32,742 bases of DNA, from NCBI GenBank assembly GCA_016793065.1, contig JAEULV010000085.1, positions 1 to 32,742 on the forward strand. Reading direction: 5' to 3'. Made by a program: the position numbers and the translations under genes. The notes under the pieces are model-generated. The model had not been told where the DNA came from, ran no database searches, and was given only the letters and a program-made list of their open reading frames with translations. The stretch's first letter is position 1; each line of letters starts with the position of its first letter. This DNA comes from Hyphomicrobiaceae bacterium (lineage in GTDB: Bacteria > Pseudomonadota > Alphaproteobacteria > Rhizobiales > Ancalomicrobiaceae). Below are positions 25,430 through 32,742 of the stretch, piece after piece.

Positions 25430-26185
25430 TCAACGCCGCGCCATCGGGCTTGGCGGAATGATGCCGGTGCGGGCCGGGAGCGGCGGGCGCGGCGGTGGCG
25501 TGGCGGTCGCCGGCGTCGCGGTCTGTTGGGCCGTCGCCCGTCCGGAGGCTGCATCGCCCGTTGCCGCCGCCGGGATGCGCGGTACATGCGGGCCTTCGTG
25601 TGTCGTCAGGTGCACGAGCGGTCCGCCGATCATCGAGACGCCGGGCGTGGCAAGGCCGAGCGAATGGCTCGCCGGTATCACGCAGAAGCGTTCGACGCCG
25701 AAATCGATGGTGCGGCCTTGCGCGTTGCGGGTCTCGATCTGGCCGCTGATGTAGCCCGACTGGCCGGTGACGCCGACCCCGACGCCGAACGAGGCGCTGC
25801 CGGTGCCGAGGGTCGCGCCGTTGAGGTCGCGGGCTGCAAACGGGATCAGCACCGAAAGTTCGGTCCATTCGCGCTGGTTCCCGGCGGCCTGGGCCCCCTG
25901 GCTGACGAGACTGCCGACGTTGCCGGCGGTTCCGATCGCCTCCTCGGCCTCGCCGATACTCTCGCCGAACGACGCGAGCGAGCCGCCGAGCCCGCCATTG
26001 CTGCCCTGGAACACTGAAAACAGCGACGACAGATTGAGATTGGCGCCGATCTGGCCGCACAGGAACATGAACCGATCGCGATGATCGTTCTTGAACATGA
26101 ACAGGGTGATCGTCGCCGGCCCTACCGGCGCCGAGGTGAGGGTCGCCATCTTCCAGTGGCGCGAACGGCGGGTATAGGCTGTCAT
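25430..26185 (-). CDS. unrecognised 251-aa protein with Ala/Thr/Pro-rich tail
   Basis: I do not recognise the family. The ATG at 26185 has GGGGGA five bases upstream. Residues 1-60 are mixed (MTAYTRRSRHWKMATLTS..., DRFMFLCGQIGANLNLSSLF). Residues 60-105 are Gly/Ala/Ser-rich and may be helical (GGLGGSLASFGESIGEAEEA). Residues 108-190 look like beta strands (TELSVLIPFAARD, ASFGVGVGVTGQSGYISGQIET). Residues 203-251 are a low-complexity tail rich in Ala, Thr and Pro. No classical signal peptide is visible, though FKNDHRDRFMFLC includes a hydrophobic patch. Long minus-strand frames in other phases overlap it, but this one has normal codon use and a proper ribosome site. It lies 117 bp past hisI's start on the same strand, so the two could share a transcript. 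Confidence 0.7.
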   Translation of the reverse strand: MTAYTRRSRHWKMATLTSAPVGPATITLFMFKNDHRDRFMFLCGQIGANLNLSSLFSVFQGSNGGLGGSLASFGESIGEAEEAIGTAGNVGSLVSQGAQAAGNQREWTELSVLIPFAARDLNGATLGTGSASFGVGVGVTGQSGYISGQIETRNAQGRTIDFGVERFCVIPASHSLGLATPGVSMIGGPLVHLTTHEGPHVPRIPAAATGDAASGRATAQQTATPATATPPPRPPLPARTGIIPPSPMARR

Positions 26186-26408
26186 TGCGATCCCCCGAGA
26201 ACGGTGCCGGACCGAATTGCCTGAAGGACAGCCGGCGCGGACTGCCGCCACCAGACTGGCCGGAAAAGCTCATTCTGACAAACGCGACCACGGCCTGCCG
26301 CGTCGCTTCCATGTGGTCGCAAGCAAATGCTGCCCGGTTCAATCCGGGGTTCAATCGACAATGAAAATGCCGCGACGGAAGCCCCGGCAAATCGTCGGCG
26401 CCGTCCGT

Positions 26409-27062
26409 TCAGCGCCCGCCGTAGCCGCGCACCAGCGTCAGGAAGCGGACCTGCTCGTTGATGTCGTCCTCGAACTTGCCGGTAAAGCGGGTGGTGATGG
26501 TCTGCACGCCGGTCTTCTGGATGCCGCGCATGACCATGCACATGTGTTCGCCCTCGACCATCACGGCGACGCCGCGCGGGTTGAGATATTCCTGGATCGC
26601 ACCGGCGATCTGCGCCGTCATCGCTTCCTGGGTCTGCAGCCGGCGGGCAAAAGCATCGACCAGGCGGGCGAGCTTCGACAGGCCGACGACGCCTTCGCGC
26701 GGATAATACGCGATGTGCGCCTTGCCCATGAACGGCACCATGTGATGCTCGCAGTGGGAATAATACGGGATGTCGCGCAACAGCACGATGTCGTTGTAGC
26801 CCTCGACCTCCTCGAACACCCGGTCGAGAATCTCCGGAATGTTCTCGCGATAGCCCTTGAACAGCTCCGCATAGGCCTTGGCGACGCGGCGCGGCGTGTC
26901 GACCAGCCCCTCGCGGTCCGGGTCGTCGCCGGTCCAGCGCAGCAGGGTCCGCACGGCCGCCTCGGCCTCCTCGCGGGTCGGGCGATCGTGGTTCGATTTC
27001 ATCTGGTTCTCGCCGTCGGCCGCCTGATGGCCGGCCTGCTGCGCCTTGGTGATGGCATCCAT
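26409..27062 (-). CDS. folE: GTP cyclohydrolase I
   Basis: The enzyme converts GTP to 7,8-dihydroneopterin triphosphate, the first step of tetrahydrofolate synthesis. The 217-aa protein carries the zinc ligands Cys104, His107 ([10 protein letters not shown]) and Cys175 ([10 protein letters not shown]), with the same 71-residue spacing between cysteines as in E. coli FolE (110 to 181), and the C-terminal [10 protein letters not shown] block. This is type IA, zinc-dependent. The ATG at 27062 is used; GGAG lies nine bases upstream, and an internal ATG (residue 21) is possible. The frame extends to 27215, but that extension is unlike the family. It is divergent from the NifU-like gene across 394 bp. 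Confidence 0.95.
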   Translation of the reverse strand: MDAITKAQQAGHQAADGENQMKSNHDRPTREEAEAAVRTLLRWTGDDPDREGLVDTPRRVAKAYAELFKGYRENIPEILDRVFEEVEGYNDIVLLRDIPYYSHCEHHMVPFMGKAHIAYYPREGVVGLSKLARLVDAFARRLQTQEAMTAQIAGAIQEYLNPRGVAVMVEGEHMCMVMRGIQKTGVQTITTRFTGKFEDDINEQVRFLTLVRGYGGR

Positions 27063-27456
27063 TCCCGTATCTCCGAACTCCTCGTCGCCAGTATACGCAG
27101 GCGCGGGCCGAACGGACCAGTTTGGCCGGCGTTCGACGGGAATTCGCGCGAAGGCTAAAGGCGCAGGCCAGCCGATGCAAGCCGACAAGCGATCATCTGC
27201 GACAGATGGTGGCAAATGACTGAATGGTCGACCGTGCGATCCGCGCGCCTGATAGCATCAGGGTAGGGCGCTTCGTGCCGGCTGCATCGTCACGTTGCCG
27301 TGATGACGCCCGGCCTTTTTTCGCCGGCGACATTGCCGTCGCGCCGAATATGGCCCAAAGCAGGAAAGACGATTGCGCCGCTTTGCCTATGATGGGACGG
27401 TGGCGCGCTTGCCGGCGCCTTGACGGCGGCGGCGGCCCAATTCGGACGAACCGGCG
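27063..27456. promoter_or_regulatory. divergent spacer between folE and the NifU-like gene
   Basis: No frame here has normal codon use. A CCGGCC-TTTTTT-CGCCGG-like hairpin with an internal T6 (about 27310-27330) and a TATGAT hexamer at 27388-27393 can be seen, but no correctly spaced -35 partner. Promoters for both genes must lie here; I cannot place them. Confidence 0.35.
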
Positions 27457-27909
27457 ATGATCGACGACATCTACAACAAGCGGATCCTCGAATTTGCCGG
27501 CAACATCCCCCGGCTGGGGCGGCTCGCCGCGCCGGATGCCAGTTCGACCCAGCATTCGAAACTGTGCGGCTCGACCATCACCGTCGACCTGACGATGGCG
27601 GGCGATATCGTCACCGACTTCGCCCACGACGTGAAGGCCTGCGCCCTCGGCCAGGCGTCGGCCTCGATCATGGCGCGGCACGTGATCGGCGCCAGCGCGG
27701 CGGAATTGCGCGCCGCCCGTGACGCATTGCGCAAGATGCTGAAGGAAAACGGCCCGCCGCCGGAAGGCCGGTTCGAGGATTGCAAGTATCTCGAGCCGGT
27801 GCGCGACTTCAAGGCGCGCCACACCTCGACGTTGCTCGCCTTCGAGGCGGTCGTCGACGCCATCGGCAGGATCGAGGCGGCGCGGGGCTCGCGCGTCGAT
27901 CCGGCATGA
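27457..27909 (+). CDS. NifU/SufU-like iron-sulfur cluster scaffold protein
   Basis: The 150-aa protein has the three scaffold cysteines of the IscU/SufU/NifU-N fold: Cys37 (KLCGST), Cys62 (ACALGQASAS) and Cys109 (EDCKYL), the usual spacing. It lacks the LPPVK motif of IscU that binds the HscA chaperone, and the IscU aspartate after the first cysteine is Ser39, so it is not canonical IscU. Such proteins are found beside hisI and folE in alphaproteobacteria; their client enzymes are unknown. The ATG at 27457 begins the usual MxDxIYNKRILEFA N-terminus, with a weak ribosome site. The stop codon overlaps the start of the next gene (ATGA), so translation is probably coupled. Confidence 0.88.
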   Translation: MIDDIYNKRILEFAGNIPRLGRLAAPDASSTQHSKLCGSTITVDLTMAGDIVTDFAHDVKACALGQASASIMARHVIGASAAELRAARDALRKMLKENGPPPEGRFEDCKYLEPVRDFKARHTSTLLAFEAVVDAIGRIEAARGSRVDPA

Positions 27910-29516
27910 GCGAAAGCGTCGTCACCGATCGCGGCATGGTGGTCGCCCCCCATGCGGCCGCTGCGCTGGCGGGCGCCGAGATCCTCGGCGCCGGCGGCAC
28001 CGCGATCGACGCCATGATCGCCGCGGCGGCGACCATTGCCGTCGTTTACCCGCACATGAACCATCTCGGCGGCGATGGCTTTTGGCTGATCGCCGAGCCG
28101 GGGCGTCCGCCACGGGCGATCCGCGCCTGCGGGCCGGCCGGCGCCAACGCCACGGTGGCGCGCTATCATCAGGCCGGCTTCGGCGCCATCCCGACGCGCG
28201 GACCGCTGGCGGCGCTGACGGTGCCGGGGGCGGTCGGCGGCTGGGCGCTGGCGCACGAGTTCGCCGGCTCGATCGGCGGCGGCCTGCCATTGACCGAATT
28301 GCTCGGCGCCGCGATCGGCCACGCCAAGGCCGGTACTCGGGTCAGCCGCAGCCAGTCCCGGCTGACGGCGGAGAAATTCGACGAACTGGCCGGACAGCCG
28401 GGCTTTGCCGAGGTGTTCCTGGTCGACGGCCAGGCGCCCCGGCCCGGCGCGGTGCTGCGTCAGGAGCGGCTCGCCGACACGCTTGACCATCTCGCCCACG
28501 AGGGGCTCGGGCGGTTCTATCGCGGCGACGTCGGCGCGGCGCTGGCCGACGATCTGCGGCGGATCGGTTCGCCGGTGACGCGAGCCGATATCGAGGCTTT
28601 CCGCGCCTCGATGGTGACGCCGTTGTCGGTGCGGCTGAAGGTCGGAACCGTCTTCAATCAGCCGCCGCCGACGCAAGGGCTGGCGTCGCTGATCATCCTC
28701 GGGCTCTACGACCGCCTGGGCGTCGACCATCCCGAGAGTTTCGACCACATTCACGGGCTGGTCGAGGCGACGAAGCGGGCCTTCATCGTCCGTGACCGGA
28801 TCATCCGCGATCCAGCGACGATGGCGGAGGCGCCGGAGACGTTCCTGACGCCGCAATGGCTCGACCGCGCCGCCGACCGCATCGACCGCCGGCGGGCGGC
28901 GTCCTGGCCCCATCGCGGCGAGCCCGGCGACACGGTGTGGATGGGCGCCGTCGACGCCAGCGGCGTTGCCGTCAGCTATATCCAGTCGATCTATCACGAA
29001 TTCGGCTCCGGCGTCGTCAGCCCCCGCACCGGCGTCCTGATGCAGAATCGCGGCGCCAGCTTCGCGCTCGAGCCGCCGGCGGCCAACCTGCTGGCGCCCG
29101 GCCGCCTGCCGTTCCACACGCTCAACCCGGCGCTGGCGCGGCTCGATGACGGTCGCACCGTCGTCTATGGCACCATGGGCGGCGACGGCCAGCCGCAGAC
29201 CCAGGCGGCGATCTTCTCCCGCGCCATCCTGCACGGCAGCGGCAATGGCGGCGACGGCGACCCGTGGGCGGCCATCGACGCGCCGCGCTGGCTGCTCGGC
29301 CGCACCTGGGGTTCGTCGACGACGGCGCTGCGACTGGAGAACCGCTTCGATCCCGACCTGGTGCGGGCGCTGGAACGCGCCGGACACGAGGTCGAAGTGC
29401 AGGCCGAGGGCTGGTCCGACACCATGGGCCATGCCGGCATGATCATCCGCCGCGCCGACGGCCGCCTGACCGGCGCCCACGATCCCCGCGCCGACGGCGG
29501 CGGCGCGGTCGGATGA
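27906..29516 (+). CDS. gamma-glutamyltransferase family protein (Ntn hydrolase), cytoplasmic type
   Basis: The 536-aa protein belongs to the gamma-glutamyltranspeptidase superfamily, which self-cleaves and acts on gamma-glutamyl or related amide bonds. The probable nucleophile is Thr343 (GDTVWMGAVD), aligned with Thr391 of the E. coli enzyme, but the usual TTH becomes TVW. The glycine-pair motif GTMGGDGQPQTQ lies about 100 residues later. No signal peptide exists, unlike periplasmic Ggt, and the arrangement fits the YwrD-like branch of unknown substrate. It may therefore not act on glutathione. The ATG overlaps the stop of the NifU-like gene, which points to cotranscription, though no functional link is obvious. 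Confidence 0.85.
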   Translation: MSESVVTDRGMVVAPHAAAALAGAEILGAGGTAIDAMIAAAATIAVVYPHMNHLGGDGFWLIAEPGRPPRAIRACGPAGANATVARYHQAGFGAIPTRGPLAALTVPGAVGGWALAHEFAGSIGGGLPLTELLGAAIGHAKAGTRVSRSQSRLTAEKFDELAGQPGFAEVFLVDGQAPRPGAVLRQERLADTLDHLAHEGLGRFYRGDVGAALADDLRRIGSPVTRADIEAFRASMVTPLSVRLKVGTVFNQPPPTQGLASLIILGLYDRLGVDHPESFDHIHGLVEATKRAFIVRDRIIRDPATMAEAPETFLTPQWLDRAADRIDRRRAASWPHRGEPGDTVWMGAVDASGVAVSYIQSIYHEFGSGVVSPRTGVLMQNRGASFALEPPAANLLAPGRLPFHTLNPALARLDDGRTVVYGTMGGDGQPQTQAAIFSRAILHGSGNGGDGDPWAAIDAPRWLLGRTWGSSTTALRLENRFDPDLVRALERAGHEVEVQAEGWSDTMGHAGMIIRRADGRLTGAHDPRADGGGAVG

Positions 29517-29565
29517 ATAGGGCGTCAAGGCCGGTCGGGGCAGGGGACCCCGGCGGCCGGTCGCC

Positions 29566-29597
29566 AAAACGCCCGCGCAAGCATCTCGCGCGGGCGT
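29566..29597 (-). terminator. rho-independent terminator of the second RTX gene
   Basis: ACGCCCGCGC (29569-29578) and GCGCGGGCGT (29588-29597) form a 10-bp stem with a 9-nt loop. On the minus strand TTTT follows (29566-29569), 48 bp beyond the RTX stop codon. On the plus strand it could also stop transcripts of the gamma-glutamyltransferase gene. Confidence 0.8.
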
Positions 29598-29644
29598 CCT
29601 GACGGCTGTTGCGCTGTCGACCGGATCAGTGTCGGCCGGATCGA

Positions 29645-32125
29645 TCAGGCGAAGATGAAATCCCGCGTCCAGTCGATGTCGGCGAGCGTCACGTGGTTGA
29701 GCTGCAGCAGCGTGCCGGGGATGCCGATGAAGACGCCGTCATCGGTGTCGGCGCTGAAGCCCTGGACGTCGGTCAGCGTGTAACCCGAGCCGCGCATGTC
29801 GATGCGATCCTCGCCGACATGGAAGTCGGTGATCACGTCCGAACCGCCCGAGGCGGCGAAGCGGATGGTGTCGCGGCCGAAGCCGAGGGTGATGATGTCG
29901 TCGCCGAGATCGATCACCACGGTATCGTTGCCGGACCCGGCGTTGATGACGTCATCGCCGCCGTCACCGGTGACGATGTCATTGCCGGCGCCGCCATGGA
30001 CATGGTCATTGCCTTCGCCGCCATAGACGCGATCATTGCCGTTGTCGCCGAACACCCGGTCGGCACCGCTGCCGCCATAGGCGTAGTCGTTGCCGTCGCC
30101 GCCCTCGACGCGGTCGTCGCCGTCGTCGCCATAGACGAAGTCGTCGCCGCCCCCGCCACTGACCATGTCGGTGCCGGCGCCGCCGCGCAGGCGGTTGACG
30201 GCCATGTCGCCCATCAGCACGTCGCTGGCGGCGGTGGCGATGATGTTCTCGATCGAGATCAGCATGTCGCCATTGGCGTCGCCATTGATGCCGAAACCAA
30301 TGCCGAGATCGATCAGGATGCCCTCGACCGACTGGGCATAGGACGCGGTATCCGCGCCGATGCCGCCATCGAGCGTGTCGGCGCCCTCACCACCGGTGAG
30401 GGTGTCGTTGCCGAAGCCGCCGATCATGTCGTCGTCGCCGCTGCCGCCCGCCATCTTGTCGTCGCCGTCGCCGCCGTCGAGGCTGTCGTCGCCGGCATCG
30501 CCGTTGAGCGTGTCGATGCCCATGCCGCCATCGAGCCGGTCGTCGCCATCGCCGCCGGCGAGCACGTCGTCGCCGCCGCTGGCGAACAGGCTGTCATTGC
30601 CATTGCCGCCAGTCAGGCGGTTGTTGCCGTAGTCGCCGGCCAGGTGGTCGCCGAAGCCCGATCCGACCAGGTTTTCGATCGCCGTCAGGGTGTCGCCGGC
30701 TGCTTCCCCGCCAAGGCCGAGGCCGAAGGCGAGATTGACCGTCACGCCGGACTGCGAGCGGGAATAGCTGGCGGTATCGATGCCGGCGCCGCCATCGAGC
30801 ATGTCGGCCCCGTCGCCGCCGAGCAGCAGGTCGTTGCCCTCGAAGCCAACGAGCGTGTCATCGCCGGCGTCGCCATAAAGGCTGTCATTGCCGCTGCCAC
30901 CGTCGGCCAGATCGTTGCCGGCACCGCCGGAGATGGTGTCATTGCCGCCGCCGCCGGCGAGCGTGTCGTTGCCGGCGCCGCCGCTCAGGCGGTTGGCGCC
31001 GACGTCGCCGGACAGGTTGTCGGCGAAGGCCGAGCCGGTCAGGTTCTCGATGTCCTGCAACAGGTCGTCCGTCGCCTCGCCGCCGCTGCCGATGCCGAGC
31101 ACCAGATCGACGGTAACTGCGCCCTGCGAACGCGAATAGCTGGCGGTGTCGCTGCCCGCGCCACCGTCGATGAGGTCGGCGCCGTCGCCGCCGCTCAGCG
31201 TATCGTCGCCCATGCCGCCGATCAGCGTATCGTTGCCGCCGTCGCCGGCGATCGAGTCATCGCCGCCGCTGGCATTGATCATGTCGTCGCCGTTGCCGCC
31301 GCTCAGGCGGTTGGCGCCGAAGTCGCCGAGCAATACGTCGCCGAAAGCCGAGCCGGTGACGTTCTCGATTGACGTCAGCATGTCGCCATCGGCTTCCCCG
31401 CCCATCGCCATGCCGGCGGCGAGGTCGATGGTGACGCCTCTCTGCGAGCGGGCATAATTGGCCGTATCGCTGCCGACGCCGCCATCCAGCATGTCGGCGC
31501 CGTCGCCGCCGAGCAGCAGGTCGTCGCCAAGCCCGCCGATCAGGCTGTCATTGCCGCTGCCGCCCGAAATCTGATCGTCGCCCTCGTCGCCGAACAGCTG
31601 ATCGTTGCCGGTCTCGCCGAAGAGCTTGTCGGCGCCCGTTCCGCCCGACACCGTGTCGTCGCCGCTGCCGGAATGGATGACATCATCGCCGCCGAAGCCA
31701 TTGATGGTGTCGTTGCCGGCATAGTCCTGAATGATATCGGCCAGCTCGGTTCCCCAAACCGTATCGTCATATCCGAACATCCAGGGATTGAGATTGGCCA
31801 GACTGTGCATGAAGATGTTGGCTGGCAAGTTCAGGTTGCTGAATTCGAACAGCGTATAGATGTCCTCGCCGACGTGACCGTAAAACGTCAGGTTGGTGAG
31901 CGTTCCGGTATAGACGTCGGTTACGGGATCGTAGTTGAGAGTTCCGTCATAGATCGGAATGGCCGTCAGGCGTGTATAAGGTTCTGGAGCAGTAGCGCTC
32001 AAAAATTCGCCATCCTGATAGATCCAGTCGGAAAGCTTCAGGATTTTCGGCAGCTCGATCTTGTCGGCGCCCGGAGCGATCTCGCCGAGTTCAATGAACG
32101 GCGCTTGTATAATAGTGGACGGCAT
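29645..32125 (-). CDS. RTX calcium-binding secreted protein with four super-repeats
   Basis: The 826-aa acidic protein should leave the cell by type I secretion. Residues 1-118 form a domain I do not recognise (MPSTIIQAPFIELGEIAPGADKIEL...). Residues 118-750 are dense GGxGxDxLx/GDxGDDxL nonapeptides that bind Ca2+ as beta-rolls, interrupted by four modules of about 60-70 residues, each GADxLDGGxGxDTASYxRSxxGVTVxL...GGEAxGDxLxxIENxxGS-like. The last 78 residues (DVITDFHVGEDRIDMRGSGY to DWTRDFIFA) are the C-terminal secretion region, with the usual hydrophobic end. The N-terminus has no Sec signal. GGAG lies seven bases before the ATG. The gene is followed by a clear terminator and preceded by an AT-rich region with CtrA-like half-sites. 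No ABC exporter is present. Role unknown: adhesin, surface layer or matrix protein are possible. Confidence 0.85.
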   Translation of the reverse strand: MPSTIIQAPFIELGEIAPGADKIELPKILKLSDWIYQDGEFLSATAPEPYTRLTAIPIYDGTLNYDPVTDVYTGTLTNLTFYGHVGEDIYTLFEFSNLNLPANIFMHSLANLNPWMFGYDDTVWGTELADIIQDYAGNDTINGFGGDDVIHSGSGDDTVSGGTGADKLFGETGNDQLFGDEGDDQISGGSGNDSLIGGLGDDLLLGGDGADMLDGGVGSDTANYARSQRGVTIDLAAGMAMGGEADGDMLTSIENVTGSAFGDVLLGDFGANRLSGGNGDDMINASGGDDSIAGDGGNDTLIGGMGDDTLSGGDGADLIDGGAGSDTASYSRSQGAVTVDLVLGIGSGGEATDDLLQDIENLTGSAFADNLSGDVGANRLSGGAGNDTLAGGGGNDTISGGAGNDLADGGSGNDSLYGDAGDDTLVGFEGNDLLLGGDGADMLDGGAGIDTASYSRSQSGVTVNLAFGLGLGGEAAGDTLTAIENLVGSGFGDHLAGDYGNNRLTGGNGNDSLFASGGDDVLAGGDGDDRLDGGMGIDTLNGDAGDDSLDGGDGDDKMAGGSGDDDMIGGFGNDTLTGGEGADTLDGGIGADTASYAQSVEGILIDLGIGFGINGDANGDMLISIENIIATAASDVLMGDMAVNRLRGGAGTDMVSGGGGDDFVYGDDGDDRVEGGDGNDYAYGGSGADRVFGDNGNDRVYGGEGNDHVHGGAGNDIVTGDGGDDVINAGSGNDTVVIDLGDDIITLGFGRDTIRFAASGGSDVITDFHVGEDRIDMRGSGYTLTDVQGFSADTDDGVFIGIPGTLLQLNHVTLADIDWTRDFIFA
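29876..31774 (-). repeat. RTX nonapeptide array with four larger super-repeats
   Basis: The module marked by IENVTGSAF, IENLTGSAF, IENLVGSGF and IENIIATAA recurs near 31355, 31040, 30667 and 30243, i.e. at spacings of about 315, 373 and 424 bp. The growing spacing reflects more nonapeptides between modules toward the C-terminus. Copies 1-3 are closest to each other, copy 4 has diverged. Confidence 0.75.
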
Positions 32126-32220
32126 GGCTGAACTCCAAGGAATATTTCCTGATACATTGGGTAACTATACGTGAGGGTTGAACGAATGATTAAAAATGGA
32201 GGTAAGTCCAAAATTAGATC

Positions 32221-32243
32221 TTAACCACGTCAGTAATGGTTAA
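32221..32243. promoter_or_regulatory. inverted CtrA-like half-sites upstream of the second RTX gene
   Basis: TTAACCA (32221-32227) and TGGTTAA (32237-32243) face each other across nine bases, in the AT-rich gap before the RTX gene. The second is part of a TTAACCAT octamer on the minus strand. This arrangement is not the canonical TTAA-N7-TTAA box, but it uses the same half-sites. Confidence 0.4.
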
Positions 32244-32331
32244 CAAATCACTCCGGCGCTCGCAGTGGTGACCACTGCCTCGGGCCGTCGAGGCAAATGG
32301 GCAGGACAGCCCCGCCCATCCGCCGCCCACC

Positions 32332-32742
32332 TCAGCCGAAGCGGGCGAGGTAGCGGGCGAGGCGGGTCCCGACCTTGTCGAGGTAAGCGGCGCGGCTCTG
32401 CGGTGTCGAGTGGTCCATGCGGTAGTGGCAGAGCCAGAGCGTGCGGCAGGAGAAGCTGGCGAGTGACTTGAGCCCGCGCAACAGGGTGCGGCGGCCGGGA
32501 TTGCCGATGACCAGCTCGATCCACCACCACGGCGAACCGCAGGTGGTGATCGCGGCGATGCCCTTGACGTTGGTGAGGTTGGAGCGGATCGGCTTGCCGG
32601 GCTCCGGCATCTTGAAGGTGACATGCGGGATGAACACCCGGTCGAGCCAGCCCTTCAGGATCGCCGGCAGGCCATACCACCAGGTCGGATAGACGAAGAC
32701 CAGCAGCTCGCACCACAACAGGTCGTCGAGATGGGCGCGCAC
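32332..32742 (-). CDS. NAD(P)H:quinone oxidoreductase, flavodoxin-2 fold (partial, 5' end outside the window)
   Basis: The frame is open to the right edge, so at least 136 C-terminal residues are seen and the N-terminus with the first FMN-phosphate loop is missing. Visible family features are the hydrophobic strand LLVFVYPTWWYGLPAILKGW, typical of MdaB/KefF-like quinone reductases where the P-x-W-W region contacts the flavin, and TTCGSPWWW in the next FMN-binding loop. Such enzymes reduce quinones or similar electrophiles with NAD(P)H. It is upstream of the second RTX gene on the same strand, 206 bp away; the AT-rich gap suggests separate transcription. Confidence 0.85.
   Translation of the reverse strand: MRAHLDDLLWCELLVFVYPTWWYGLPAILKGWLDRVFIPHVTFKMPEPGKPIRSNLTNVKGIAAITTCGSPWWWIELVIGNPGRRTLLRGLKSLASFSCRTLWLCHYRMDHSTPQSRAAYLDKVGTRLARYLARFG

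Noticed and set aside
27471..29567. 698-codon minus-strand frame
   Set aside because: Antisense shadow of the gamma-glutamyltransferase and NifU-like genes.

Overview
The window comes from a high-GC alphaproteobacterium, most likely of the order Hyphomicrobiales (Rhizobiales). This rests on gene content: an ATP12-type F1-ATPase chaperone, an alphaproteobacterial-style GyrA, RluC and PccB, a PAS_5 family protein, a HupTUV hydrogen sensor and CtrA-like TTAA-N7-TTAA sites. Codons are strongly biased to C or G at position three, so most long ORFs in other frames are shadows. I found no tRNA, rRNA, CRISPR array, insertion sequence or transposase.

Layout. 0-3.3 kb: gyrA with its own promoter and a strong terminator. 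3.3-8.2 kb (minus strand): a DUF1097 membrane protein, then a complete H2-sensing module in the order hupT (histidine kinase), hupU (small subunit), hupV (large subunit). 8.4-10 kb (plus): an unrecognised 125-aa protein translationally coupled to a TIGR03169 FAD oxidoreductase. 10-15.4 kb: a twin-arginine dienelactone hydrolase, the fluoride channel crcB, two RluA-family pseudouridine synthases flanking a 63-aa ORF, a HAD phosphatase and ATP12. 15.6-18.5 kb (minus): a large RTX protein. 19-22 kb (plus): a stand-alone PII protein, a CHAP-type peptidoglycan amidase without a signal peptide, and propionyl-CoA carboxylase beta. 22.2-23.6 kb (minus): a double-PilZ protein and a PAS_5 protein. 23.8-24.03 kb: a hairpin-rich stretch ending in a textbook terminator, proposed as a small RNA. 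24.3-29.5 kb: a CBS-pair protein, hisI, an unrecognised 251-aa protein, folE, a NifU/SufU-like scaffold and a gamma-glutamyltransferase relative. 29.6-32.1 kb (minus): a second RTX protein. The right edge holds a truncated flavodoxin-fold quinone reductase.

How the parts relate. Most genes are housekeeping and transcribed singly or in pairs, and many are closed by recognisable hairpin terminators. The accessory content is the HupTUV sensor, whose target hydrogenase and response regulator are not in the window, the two RTX proteins, whose type I exporter is not in the window, and the coupled 125-aa/FAD pair. CtrA-like sites stand before rluD, before the PilZ gene and before the second RTX gene, which suggests cell-cycle or surface-related control of these loci. 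The strongest candidate for something undescribed is the putative small RNA at about 23.80-24.03 kb. The unrecognised 125-aa and 251-aa proteins come next.
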